Source: a virus. Taken from it: a stretch of DNA of 36,493 nt. The notes under the pieces were generated by a model. That model had not been told where the DNA came from. It searched no databases and saw only the letters and a list, made by a program, of their open reading frames with translations. The stretch spans positions 1 through 36,493 of the IMG/VR virus record IMGVR_UViG_3300005096_000006; one strand, written 5' to 3'. Made by a program: the position numbers and the translations under genes. Below, piece by piece: positions 1 through 5,707 of the stretch; within the stretch, counting starts at the first letter, position 1, and the number at the start of each line of letters is the position of its first letter.

Positions 1-13
1 AAGGAGGCACAAA

Positions 14-274
14 ATGAAGAAACAACTTAATTTCCCCGTCCCGCTGGAGATGTGGGAGGGGCTGGTAACCCGGGCACAGGCTCTCACCAGGGAGCAGGGG
101 AGAACAGTCTCCCTTGCCTTCCTCATCCGGCGTGCCATCCAGGACAGCCTGGACATGGAGCGGGTTCTGTGTCCGGAATGCAATTCAGTATTCCTCGCCC
201 CGGAAGGGTGGCAATGCTGTCCGGTATGCGGGGTTGCCGTCGGGGCAACTGCCGAGGATTTTATTGTTGATTGA
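14..274 (+). CDS. small RHH-like protein with C-terminal zinc ribbon
   Basis: 86 residues. The ATG follows AAGGAGG at 1-7. Residues about 3-50 have the pattern of a ribbon-helix-helix DNA-binding domain: a short beta-strand (QLNFPVPLEMWEGL), a helix, a turn, then a second helix (AFLIRRAIQDSLD). Residues about 53-75 carry two Cys pairs, CPEC and CPVC (preceded by another Cys), as in a zinc ribbon. The combination suggests a small DNA-binding regulator. The window starts just before this gene, so its promoter and any upstream operon members are not visible. The protein may instead be a structural Zn protein; the fold call rests on pattern only. Confidence 0.6.
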   Translation: MKKQLNFPVPLEMWEGLVTRAQALTREQGRTVSLAFLIRRAIQDSLDMERVLCPECNSVFLAPEGWQCCPVCGVAVGATAEDFIVD

Positions 275-287
275 AAGGGAGGAAGAA

Positions 288-476
288 ATGAGAAATATTT
301 TTGTAGGCATAAACGAAAGTAAAAACCTGGAAGAGTTAAAAACAACAGTTAATAAACTAACAGATAGATACCTAATCCCTGAAAATAGCTTAGACAACAT
401 AAAGTTAGTGCTGGAACAGATAATAGATAAAGCTCTGGACACTGCTTTTGTGTTAGGTGTAGAAGCAATAGAATAA
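288..476 (+). CDS. small hypothetical protein
   Basis: 62 residues starting at an ATG 13 bases after the previous stop, with AAGGGAGGAAG just upstream. An open frame continues upstream, but the strong ribosome binding site fixes this start. The product is mostly helical by composition (NLEELKTTVNKLTDRY, IKLVLEQIIDKALD) and has no recognisable motif. It is the last gene before a + strand terminator, so it probably shares a transcript with the zinc-ribbon gene. Function unknown. Confidence 0.6.
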   Translation: MRNIFVGINESKNLEELKTTVNKLTDRYLIPENSLDNIKLVLEQIIDKALDTAFVLGVEAIE

Positions 477-485
477 GCCCACTAT

Positions 486-513
486 CCCCGCTGGCGTTGC
501 TGGCGGGGGTTTT
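486..513 (+). terminator. intrinsic terminator of the left + strand operon
   Basis: CCCCGC at 486-491 pairs with GCGGGG at 503-508 across an 11-base loop, followed by two further bases and TTTT at 510-513. It lies ten bases after the stop of the upstream + gene and directly before the 3' end of the convergent - strand gene, the expected place for a terminator. Confidence 0.75.
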
Positions 514-720
514 CTATTCCAGCCACATTTCTATCTTTCTGATTATCTCCGCCCTCGGGATAAGGTAGTGTGCATGTGGGTGGGGTTGCACTACTTCAAT
601 TTTCCCCTCATCAATCCACCTGCGAATTGTCCTGATATGCCTGCCGAAAATCCGTGCAACCTCTCGGGTGGAATAGAACTCACGCCGTAATCGCCGTTTG
701 TCTATCGCCTTTGGCTTCAC
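514..720 (-). CDS. excisionase/MerR-type HTH protein
   Basis: 68 residues. Residues 16-60 read YSTREVARIFGRHIRTIRRW followed by I-x-E-G-K-I and a short beta wing (HAHYLIPRAEII). This is the winged helix-turn-helix of excisionase and MerR-like DNA-binding proteins (HTH_17 family): a helix with STREVA, a recognition helix RTIRRWI, and a wing ending in P-R-x-E-I. The start is GTG, overlapping the upstream stop as GTGA, with GGGGAGGAT before it. It is the last gene of the - strand replication operon. It could be an excisionase, but no integrase or att site is visible, so a transcriptional role is equally likely. Confidence 0.75.
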   Translation of the reverse strand: MKPKAIDKRRLRREFYSTREVARIFGRHIRTIRRWIDEGKIEVVQPHPHAHYLIPRAEIIRKIEMWLE

Positions 721-1154
721 ACATCCTCCCCTTTCTTTTTCACCGGTTTGTGGCGTATCTCCGCTCGTTTTTTCTTAGTCAAGCTCAAGGCTTCCCGTTG
801 CTCTATCAATACCATTTTAAGGCGAGCTAAAGCCTCTTCCAACCCTTTTGGTAGAGGTAGCCCAAAACCCTTATAAAACTTCTCCATTTGCCTTAAAAAC
901 CGATAGTGCGAAATATTCGTCCCATAAACCCATAAATCTACCCTATCATCCTTAATCCCTAAATTATACTGTAAACACCTATTCACTGTCTCCACTTCCC
1001 AGGGAGTAAATAATTTTTCTATCTCCCCCTCAATCCGCTGATATATCTCATACTCAAAATCAACCTGCGCAAGCCTATTATGCACCCGGTTATAAACTAA
1101 CCCCTTGAACGGATTTTTATTATGATAAATAACTCTTAACTCTTTCAAATCCAT
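717..1154 (-). CDS. hypothetical protein of the replication operon
   Basis: 145 residues, translationally coupled on both sides: its ATG overlaps the initiator stop (TAATG) and its stop overlaps the downstream GTG. Residues 1-110 look like an alpha-helical domain with many aromatic and charged residues (DLWVYGTNISHYRFLRQMEKFYKGFG). The C-terminus (about 118-145) is strongly basic, with KKKRAEIRHKPVKKKGED, suggesting nucleic-acid contact. No Walker motif is present, so it is not a DnaC/IstB-type helicase loader. Its place directly behind a replication initiator suggests a replication accessory protein, but that is context only. Confidence 0.6.
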   Translation of the reverse strand: MDLKELRVIYHNKNPFKGLVYNRVHNRLAQVDFEYEIYQRIEGEIEKLFTPWEVETVNRCLQYNLGIKDDRVDLWVYGTNISHYRFLRQMEKFYKGFGLPLPKGLEEALARLKMVLIEQREALSLTKKKRAEIRHKPVKKKGEDV

Positions 1155-2068
1155 TATTCTTCCTCCCTCTTAAACTCTACCAAAATCTCCGGTGAATATT
1201 TTACACACGTCTCAAGCGTCCAGTCCAAGTTTTTTGTTTTTAACCTCGCCGCTGTCCGGTAAAGTAGGGATAAAGTAAAAACTATATCCTCATTACCAAT
1301 ACTATACATCTGCGAGGCACTCTTAGAAAAACGCTTGAAATTTATCCTATCCCACGCTTTTTCGTTCACGCCGTAATCATCTACAAACCGCTTTAATTGT
1401 TTATAGAACTCAACAATAATCTGCGTAGGAGTAAAGCTGTTAGATTTCTTCTTCCCTAACCGGTTAAGCATATCCATGAAGTATTGTATCTTTCGTTCAG
1501 AGAAGAAGTAGTTATATTCGTCCGTAAAGTAAGGCGAAGCCATCACTTGTTTTTCAAGATTTTCCAAACTCAAACCTCCCGCTTTTTTAGAAGCGGGACT
1601 ATATATATTATTCTTTACATTCTTATCATTCTTTACATTATTGTTTGTGGTTAGTGGTTGGTTGGTGGTTGGTTGGTGGTTGGTTGGTGGTTGGTTAGAT
1701 TGTTGGTTAGGTTGGGTGGTTTTTGGTGGTTTAATAGGTTTATTACCGCCTTGATACCTATCATAATTTAAGATTGTGATAAGGGTAAATCTCTTGGTTG
1801 ATTTGATGGTTAAAAAATTAGAAATTTGTAAATGTTTTAGGGCAGTCCTGATATTTTGCTGGCTGAGGCCGGTTTCTAAAGAGAGTTTTTTCCTTCCGGT
1901 TAATACCTGGCCTCGTTTAATTTTTATTATTTGACCGTTTATAAGTAATTCTCTATCTTTATGATTAGCTTGAAGAAGTAAATGGATAGCCAGGTGGCAA
2001 GTGAGAGGATTTTTGTAAAAAGCTGTCTCAGTAATTTTTCTCCATAACCTAATATACCCCCTATCCAT
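1154..2068 (-). CDS. replication initiator (phage O / DnaD-like)
   Basis: 304 residues. The N-terminal 105 residues have the form of a phage replisome-organiser winged helix: GYIRLWRKI, then ITETAFYKNP, a tract around IKRGQVLTGRKKLSLETGL, the recognition helix SQQNIRTALKHLQ, and a wing TLITILNYDRYQ. Residues about 108-155 form a low-complexity Pro/Thr/Asn/Gln linker. Residues about 170-304 are helical and may be the DnaD-like C-terminal domain (EFYKQLKRFVDDYG, SLLYRTAARLKTKNLDW). The linker is encoded by tandem DNA repeats that may form the origin (1578-1697), as in the lambda O gene. It overlaps both neighbours by TAATG junctions. Initiator identity is fairly sure; the C-terminal domain assignment is tentative. 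Confidence 0.75.
   Translation of the reverse strand: MDRGYIRLWRKITETAFYKNPLTCHLAIHLLLQANHKDRELLINGQIIKIKRGQVLTGRKKLSLETGLSQQNIRTALKHLQISNFLTIKSTKRFTLITILNYDRYQGGNKPIKPPKTTQPNQQSNQPPTNHQPTTNQPLTTNNNVKNDKNVKNNIYSPASKKAGGLSLENLEKQVMASPYFTDEYNYFFSERKIQYFMDMLNRLGKKKSNSFTPTQIIVEFYKQLKRFVDDYGVNEKAWDRINFKRFSKSASQMYSIGNEDIVFTLSLLYRTAARLKTKNLDWTLETCVKYSPEILVEFKREEE
1578..1697. repeat. candidate replication origin inside the initiator gene
   Basis: Three elements lie side by side within the linker-coding part of the initiator gene. A perfect hairpin pairs CCCGCTT (1578-1584) with AAGCGGG (1591-1597) over a 6-base loop. An AT-rich stretch at 1598-1655 contains two 18-base repeats starting TTCTTTACATT (1611 and 1629). 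An 11-base unit GGTTGGTTGGT is repeated three times in tandem (1656-1688), plus 8 bases of a fourth copy (1689-1696). Iterons and AT-rich DNA inside an O-type initiator gene match the lambda and lactococcal phage origin layout. The origin call is inference; the repeats are directly visible. Confidence 0.55.
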
Positions 2069-2253
2069 TATTCCCCCTGATTATCTATTTCGTCCTTTCT
2101 GGTGAGTAGTTCTTTGATGGTTTTTGTGTTGAGGCATTTTTTACATATCCCGTAATCATTCCCCCACGCACCCACGGCGACCCCTACTACAATACAAGAG
2201 GGCTTTTCACAGAAGATACACCGCTTGATATAAAACTCTTCGTAAGCGTTCAT
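2068..2253 (-). CDS. small Cys-rich (zinc-finger-like) protein
   Basis: 61 residues with two Cys pairs, CIFC at about 12-15 and CKKC at about 37-40, plus one more Cys, arranged like a short treble-clef or zinc-ribbon fold. It is the first gene of the - strand replication operon, starts at an ATG after AAGGAGGGG, and its stop overlaps the initiator start (TAATG). The ribosome binding site lies directly downstream of the poly-U tract of the leader hairpin, so translation and leader folding may interact. The function is unknown. Confidence 0.65.
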   Translation of the reverse strand: MNAYEEFYIKRCIFCEKPSCIVVGVAVGAWGNDYGICKKCLNTKTIKELLTRKDEIDNQGE

Positions 2254-2264
2254 ATCCCCTCCTT

Positions 2265-2368
2265 AAAAAAATAACAGGGGTAGTGAATGGACAGTGTCTC
2301 CCGGATTGGGAGAAAAAAGAACACTACCCCCGTTAGATTTTGCCGAAAGGAAATTATCACTGTCCATT
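2265..2368 (-). promoter_or_regulatory. attenuator-like leader with two interlocked inverted repeats
   Basis: In - strand RNA order: an 11-base arm B1 (AATGGACAGTG, complement of 2358-2368), arm A1 (complement of 2322-2334, AACGGGGGTAGTG), a 6-bp hairpin (2297-2302 with 2308-2313, loop GGATT on the + strand), arm B2 (2286-2296, perfect complement of B1), and arm A2 (2273-2285, pairs with A1 in 12 of 13 positions). One base (2272) then separates A2 from seven U (2265-2271) and the next gene's ribosome binding site. A1:A2 plus U7 is a terminator stem. B1:B2 interlocks with it, so the two can form a pseudoknot or compete. B1 sits at the predicted transcription start. Confidence 0.7.
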
Positions 2369-2374
2369 ACTTAC

Positions 2375-2403
2375 ACTCTACCACAACCAAAAACCCTTGT
2401 CAA
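2375..2403 (-). promoter_or_regulatory. sigma70-like promoter for the replication operon
   Basis: On the - strand, a perfect -35 TTGACA (2398-2403) is followed by a 17-base spacer and TAGAGT (2375-2380), matching four of six bases of the -10 consensus. The predicted start is about 2368, at the first base of leader arm B1. It overlaps the gap just downstream of the repressor gene, so the replication genes have their own promoter and are not only read through from the repressor. Confidence 0.65.
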
Positions 2404-2406
2404 GCC

Positions 2407-2598
2407 CTACTTAAAGAATATCTCAGGGTCAAGTTGAAAGGCTTTAATGATTTTCCGTAGGTTTTTGTAGTTAGGCTTCCGGTTGCCCTGTTCCCATCTA
2501 CAGACCAGGGACTCCGAAACCCCCACCCGCCTTCCAAACTCGGCTTGAGATAATCTTAGTGAGAGCCGAACCTTTTTGATTACATCTTTCAATTCCAT
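2407..2598 (-). CDS. XRE-family repressor (Cro/CI type)
   Basis: 63 residues, essentially a single Cro/CI helix-turn-helix: IKKVRLSLRLSQAEFGRRVG then VSESLVCRWEQGNRKP and NLRKIIKAFQ. The SQAEFGRRVGVSESLVCRWEQG segment (about 17-38) is the canonical HTH_3 motif. There is no LexA/CI-type protease domain, so induction would not be by RecA-stimulated self-cleavage. No ribosome binding site precedes the ATG and the promoter places the transcript start at or next to it, so the mRNA is probably leaderless, like lambda cI from pRM. It lies back to back with the + strand early operon, the position of a lysogeny repressor. Confidence 0.85.
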   Translation of the reverse strand: MELKDVIKKVRLSLRLSQAEFGRRVGVSESLVCRWEQGNRKPNYKNLRKIIKAFQLDPEIFFK

Positions 2599-2603
2599 AC
2601 TTC

Positions 2604-2632
2604 ATAATATAACCCCTGTTCCAAGTTGTCAA
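2604..2632 (-). promoter_or_regulatory. repressor promoter giving a probably leaderless mRNA
   Basis: - strand TTGACA (2627-2632), 17-base spacer, TATTAT (2604-2609; five of six consensus bases). The expected +1 is about 2597, next to the ATG at 2596-2598. The spacer contains AACAGGGGTT (complement of 2611-2620), nine bases of which (AACAGGGGT) recur in leader arm A2, so it may be an operator. Confidence 0.75.
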
Positions 2633-2711
2633 GTGCAAAAAACGGATAAAAAGGGCAAGAAAATTCTTAAACCGCAGTGCTGAAAGGGCGGATAAGTTTA
2701 CCCGAAAAGGC

Positions 2712-2740
2712 TTGACAAAAAAAGAACTATATGTTAATAT
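2712..2740 (+). promoter_or_regulatory. early + strand promoter
   Basis: TTGACA (2712-2717), 17-base spacer, TAATAT (2735-2740) with TG one base upstream (2732-2733), an extended -10. It faces away from the repressor promoter and drives the long + strand operon from 2762. CGGATAA occurs twice between the two promoters (about 2640 and 2689), in AACGGATAA and GGCGGATAA contexts, and could be a regulator site. Confidence 0.7.
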
Positions 2741-2761
2741 GGGGTATGATGGAGGTTGATA

Positions 2762-3193
2762 ATGAGAGAGATAAAATTTCGGGCTTGGGATAAAAAGAAT
2801 AAGATTATGTGCCAGGTTTGGGATATAGGTTGGAAAGCTTGGAGAGAAGGTAGCCCTATAAATTATGTAAGAGTCTGGAATACCAAGAGTGATGGCACAT
2901 ATGAATTATTAGAGCATGAGTGTATTCTTCTTCAATATACTGGTTGTAAGGATAAAAACGGTAAAGAGATTTATGAAGGGGATATTTTAGAAGGAACTAC
3001 CTATAAAGAACCCATAGTGCAAAAAACAGCTAAAAGGTGTATTGGGATGGTAAAAATTATTCCTGATAAATTGTGGGTAAAATGGCAACTCCCTAAAAAT
3101 TTTGGCACATATCCTTATTTAAGTGATAGAGATATAGAAATTATCGGCAACATTTATGAGAACCCGGAATTACTGGAGGGTACTAATGGGTAA
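2762..3193 (+). CDS. YopX family protein
   Basis: 143 residues. It begins MREIKFRAWDK and contains LLQYTGCKDKNGKEIYEGDI (about 60-80), then a C-terminal IEIIGNIYENPELL. These are the signature segments of the YopX family of small phage proteins. The biochemical role of the family is unknown; it is typical of early regions of low-GC Gram-positive phages. The ATG at 2762 lies 6 bases after GGAGG (2751-2755), so the earlier TTG is not the start. It is the first gene of the + strand early operon. A second copy lies at 12759-13169, near the operon end. Confidence 0.85.
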   Translation: MREIKFRAWDKKNKIMCQVWDIGWKAWREGSPINYVRVWNTKSDGTYELLEHECILLQYTGCKDKNGKEIYEGDILEGTTYKEPIVQKTAKRCIGMVKIIPDKLWVKWQLPKNFGTYPYLSDRDIEIIGNIYENPELLEGTNG

Positions 3194-3386
3194 CAAAATC
3201 CAAGAGAAGATACGTAAACAGATGATACTTATTAGGAAAGCATTAGGGCTTTCCCAGGCGGAGTTTGCGGAACGGCTGGGAATAAGCCAAGAGATGGTTT
3301 CGCAGATAGAAAAAGGGAAGAAAAACATTTCTTTTGACCTGGTGGAAAAACTGCGGAACGTTTTCGGAGCGAGGATAAGGTTATAA
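3186..3386 (+). CDS. XRE-family HTH regulator (Cro-like position)
   Basis: 66 residues. Residues 6-60 form a Cro/CI helix-turn-helix: MILIRKALGLSQAEFAERLG, then ISQEMVSQIEKGKKNIS and LVEKLRNVFG. The ATG at 3186 overlaps the end of the YopX gene and follows GGAGGG, so the longer frame starting at 3156 is not used. As a short HTH protein early in the operon opposite the repressor, it occupies the place of a lambda-type Cro. That role is inferred from position. Confidence 0.8.
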   Translation: MGNKIQEKIRKQMILIRKALGLSQAEFAERLGISQEMVSQIEKGKKNISFDLVEKLRNVFGARIRL

Positions 3387-3396
3387 GGAGGGTGTG

Positions 3397-3675
3397 ATGT
3401 TACCAGAAGAAAAAGAAACAATAATAAACTGGACAGATGCAGACGATTTTGCGGTGGTTTATTCGTGCCACAAAAGAATATGGACAAGGATGGAGAAGTT
3501 TGGAATAAAGCCTGTCCGTGTTTCAAGAAGTAGGAATGGAAGGGTGGACGGGAAAGAATACCACGTTCCCAAAAAGTGGATTAAAATTTCCCGACCTCGC
3601 AGGGTGAGTGAAGAACAAAAGTTAAGAAGTAAGAAACGTATGGAGAGGTTGTGGAGAGATGGAAAACTTAAATAG
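3397..3675 (+). CDS. conserved early phage protein, basic
   Basis: 92 residues. A start at ATG 3397 is preferred over GTG 3394 because AAGGAGGG ends at 3392. Residues about 10-60 contain WTDADDFAVVYSCHKRIW, MEKFGIKPVRVSRSRNG and YHVPKKWIKI, suggesting a compact domain that ends in a beta hairpin. The C-terminal 30 residues are highly basic (RPRRVSEEQKLRSKKRMERL), consistent with nucleic-acid binding. No named family recognised. The gene directly follows the Cro-like regulator. Confidence 0.65.
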   Translation: MLPEEKETIINWTDADDFAVVYSCHKRIWTRMEKFGIKPVRVSRSRNGRVDGKEYHVPKKWIKISRPRRVSEEQKLRSKKRMERLWRDGKLK

Positions 3676-3786
3676 GAAAATTTATTTTCTAACAAAAGAG
3701 TTTTTACACCTAAAATATTTTACCCGACTACTAATACTTATTTTAGATTTTAATTCCAGTTTTATGTTATGGAGACGGAGTTTTTC

Positions 3787-3906
3787 ATGTTAGAACTGAT
3801 ATTTTGGTGGATTTTGGAAAGCCTTTTTGCCACCTTCTGTATAGTGATAGAAGAAGGCTGGCAGGGAGTGGGTGAAAGGTTCGTAAAGTTCTGGAGGGCG
3901 ATATGA
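3787..3906 (+). CDS. 39-residue membrane miniprotein
   Basis: A short frame from ATG 3787 to TGA 3906, with CGGAG upstream. The product starts MLELIFWWILESLFATFCIVI, one membrane helix, followed by a polar amphipathic tail (EEGWQGVGERFVKFWRAI). Its stop overlaps the next start as ATGA. It is the first of three coupled genes encoding N-terminal membrane segments. Function unknown. The 111 bases before it (3676-3786) hold no gene that I can see. Confidence 0.5.
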   Translation: MLELIFWWILESLFATFCIVIEEGWQGVGERFVKFWRAI

Positions 3907-4001
3907 GTATATTTGAAGGGATTGTCCTGTGGATAGTGGGAACATTCGGGTTAATTTTCGGGATAGTTACTATCCTGGAAAGTTTCGGGAGGAAGAGATG
4001 A
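3903..4001 (+). CDS. 32-residue membrane miniprotein
   Basis: ATG 3903 overlaps the previous stop (ATGA) and its own TGA (3999) overlaps the next ATG, again ATGA. The product is almost only a membrane helix (IVLWIVGTFGLIFGIVTIL) with a basic end (ESFGRKR). GGAGGGCG just upstream serves as ribosome binding site. Coupling on both sides argues that it is translated despite its length. Function unknown. Confidence 0.5.
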   Translation: MSIFEGIVLWIVGTFGLIFGIVTILESFGRKR

Positions 4002-4579
4002 ATTTATTGGGTATTATGTTGGTAGGTATTATAATATTTTGGCAATTTAGTAGAGAGCGGTTAAGAAGAGAAGTGCGTTTTTATAGAGGTTATGACTGTA
4101 TTACTTTTGAATGTATTTTTGGTTCAAAAAAGTGTATACCTGGGCATGGTGGCTCGCATGGTAAACACGGAGTAGAAATAGCATTTTATGTGAAGGGTAA
4201 AAAAGGAGCTGTCCAATTCAAATTATCCACCGGATGGCTTCCTTACTATAAAAACGTTTCAAACTGTTTTAATATTCCTGTATTTTCCCCTCTACCAATA
4301 GATTTAGGGTATCATTCTTATACTCCGCAATATAAAGGGCAGCCTTCCTTTTCTCCAGGACGATGTACAGTTTTAAGAGGGAGGAGATGTTATTATGATG
4401 GCTCCGGGACGCAAGCAGAGGATGCCTATTATATCCTTGTAAATAGAGGAGAAGAAGCATTATGGGAATTTTTAGAGGCTTATTACTATTCAATTTTTTA
4501 TAGTAAGCCCTATCCTGAGATTAAGCACTATCCCAAACCGTTAAGGGAAGGAGGAGGTAATGATAAACAAAAAGATTAA
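3998..4579 (+). CDS. conserved phage protein with N-terminal membrane anchor
   Basis: 193 residues from ATG 3998, preceded by GGGAGGAAG and coupled to the previous stop. Residues 2-17 (NLLGIMLVGIIIFWQF) form a membrane segment. The rest is a soluble domain with YRGYDCITFECIFG, PGHGGSHGKHGVEIAFYVKG, AVQFKLSTGWLP, DLGYHSYTPQYKGQ and RCYYDGSGTQAEDAYYILV. This pattern is typical of a conserved phage protein of unknown function; the membrane anchor is not a feature I associate with that family. Conserved Cys, His and Tyr residues could make a metal or active site, but that is untested. Confidence 0.7.
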   Translation: MNLLGIMLVGIIIFWQFSRERLRREVRFYRGYDCITFECIFGSKKCIPGHGGSHGKHGVEIAFYVKGKKGAVQFKLSTGWLPYYKNVSNCFNIPVFSPLPIDLGYHSYTPQYKGQPSFSPGRCTVLRGRRCYYDGSGTQAEDAYYILVNRGEEALWEFLEAYYYSIFYSKPYPEIKHYPKPLREGGGNDKQKD

Positions 4580-4775
4580 AGATATGACCAAAGAAGAGTA
4601 TGAACTTTTTAAGGAGCAGGAATACGAAGCTCTCAAACGGCGGGCTCAACAGATTGTTGATAAGCTGAATGAGGGTAGTGTGGTAACGGCTGGGAGCATG
4701 GCTCTGTGGCTTTATCAGGAGATTGAAAAACATATGATGCCACGTCAAATGAGGGAGGAGTGGGAAGATGATTAA
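4560..4775 (+). CDS. small helical hypothetical protein
   Basis: 71 residues, ATG after GGAGGAGG, overlapping the end of the previous gene by 20 bases. The protein is strongly charged and helical (MTKEEYELFKEQEYEALKRRAQQIVDKLNEG), possibly a short coiled coil, with a second helix around VTAGSMALWLYQEIEKHM. No recognised domain. It is coupled to the zinc-ribbon gene that follows. Confidence 0.6.
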   Translation: MINKKIKDMTKEEYELFKEQEYEALKRRAQQIVDKLNEGSVVTAGSMALWLYQEIEKHMMPRQMREEWEDD

Positions 4776-4962
4776 TGAAAGGGCACTCTACTACATCGGC
4801 TTGAAGGAAAATCCCCGCTCCCCATATGACTGCTCGGATGATTTATGCCCTGATTGTGGCGAGGAATTGGAGGAGTTGTTGCCCTCGCACTGGGCTTATT
4901 TTTGGTGTCCGGAGTGTAGGAGGTATTTCGATGATTTTAAGAAGGAGATAAAAGATGTTTGA
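4768..4962 (+). CDS. small zinc-ribbon protein
   Basis: 64 residues with two Cys pairs, CPDC (about 28-31) and CPEC (about 47-50), plus an additional upstream Cys, forming a rubredoxin-type zinc ribbon: DLCPDCGEELEE then YFWCPECRRYFDD. It overlaps the upstream and downstream genes by 8 bases each, so the three are translated together. Its position just before the exonuclease suggests a small partner of the recombination module, but this is only context. Confidence 0.65.
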   Translation: MINERALYYIGLKENPRSPYDCSDDLCPDCGEELEELLPSHWAYFWCPECRRYFDDFKKEIKDV

Positions 4963-5707
4963 AATTCAGCTTAACGAAGCCTCGCACCGGTATTTTTACG
5001 AGGAAGCGGGGAAGAAGATATACCTGCCCTCAGTAACAACCATAATAAATATTTTGGACAAACCTGCCTTATTGTTCTGGCATGTAAAGCAGACCGTTGC
5101 CTACATCGGGCAACACCTGCCGGAACTGCGGGCAGAGGATTTAACGAAAGAAAAAGCCCTGGAAATCCTTGGTAAGGCTAAGGAGTATGCTAAGGAATTA
5201 GCCCAGGAGCAGGCGGACATCGGGAAGAAAATCCATGATTTAATCCATCTGCACCTTTTAGGGGAAAAGATAGACTTAAGCGTGGAAGATGAAAAAGTGC
5301 AGGCCGGCTTTCTGGCCTTCCTTTCCTGGCTAAACGAACATGAATTTGAGCCCCTGGCAATGGAAAAGATTATCTACCATCCAGAGTATATGTATGCGGG
5401 GAAATTGGACGTGGCTGGTATTCTGGATGGGGAGCTGGCAATTATGGATTGGAAGTCAAGTAATGGGATTTATCTGGAGCATTATTTGCAGTTATCGGCT
5501 TATGTTAAGGCTTATCAGGCAATGGAGAATAAGCCGGTTAAGAAGGCTTTTATCATCCACCTGGGGAAAGAGGATGGAAGTTTTATGGCTTACGAAATGA
5601 AGGATATTGAAACGCCGTTCTCGCTGTTCCTTTCCTGCCTGAATATCTACAACGGTAAGAAGCAGATACAGAAGAATATCAAGGAGGTAAAGAGTGTTCA
5701 CAATTAA
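4955..5707 (+). CDS. PD-(D/E)XK exonuclease (RecB/Cas4-like)
   Basis: 250 residues. Motifs of the RecB/Cas4-like PD-(D/E)XK nuclease superfamily appear in order: ADIGKKIHDLIHLH (about 88-101, the G-x-x-x-H helix), YAGKLDVAGIL (about 148-158, catalytic Asp), AIMDWKSSNG (about 163-172; D-x-K) and YLEHYLQLSAYVKAY (about 174-188, the Q-x-x-x-Y helix). Such enzymes make 3' single-stranded ends for an annealing protein. The RecT-like gene lies two genes downstream, so the pair probably forms a phage recombination system like RecE/RecT. Overlaps both neighbours. Confidence 0.85.
   Translation: MFEIQLNEASHRYFYEEAGKKIYLPSVTTIINILDKPALLFWHVKQTVAYIGQHLPELRAEDLTKEKALEILGKAKEYAKELAQEQADIGKKIHDLIHLHLLGEKIDLSVEDEKVQAGFLAFLSWLNEHEFEPLAMEKIIYHPEYMYAGKLDVAGILDGELAIMDWKSSNGIYLEHYLQLSAYVKAYQAMENKPVKKAFIIHLGKEDGSFMAYEMKDIETPFSLFLSCLNIYNGKKQIQKNIKEVKSVHN

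Noticed and set aside
1656-1696. Short CRISPR-like tandem array
   Set aside because: The unit is 11 bases, with no spacers between copies, and lies inside a coding frame.
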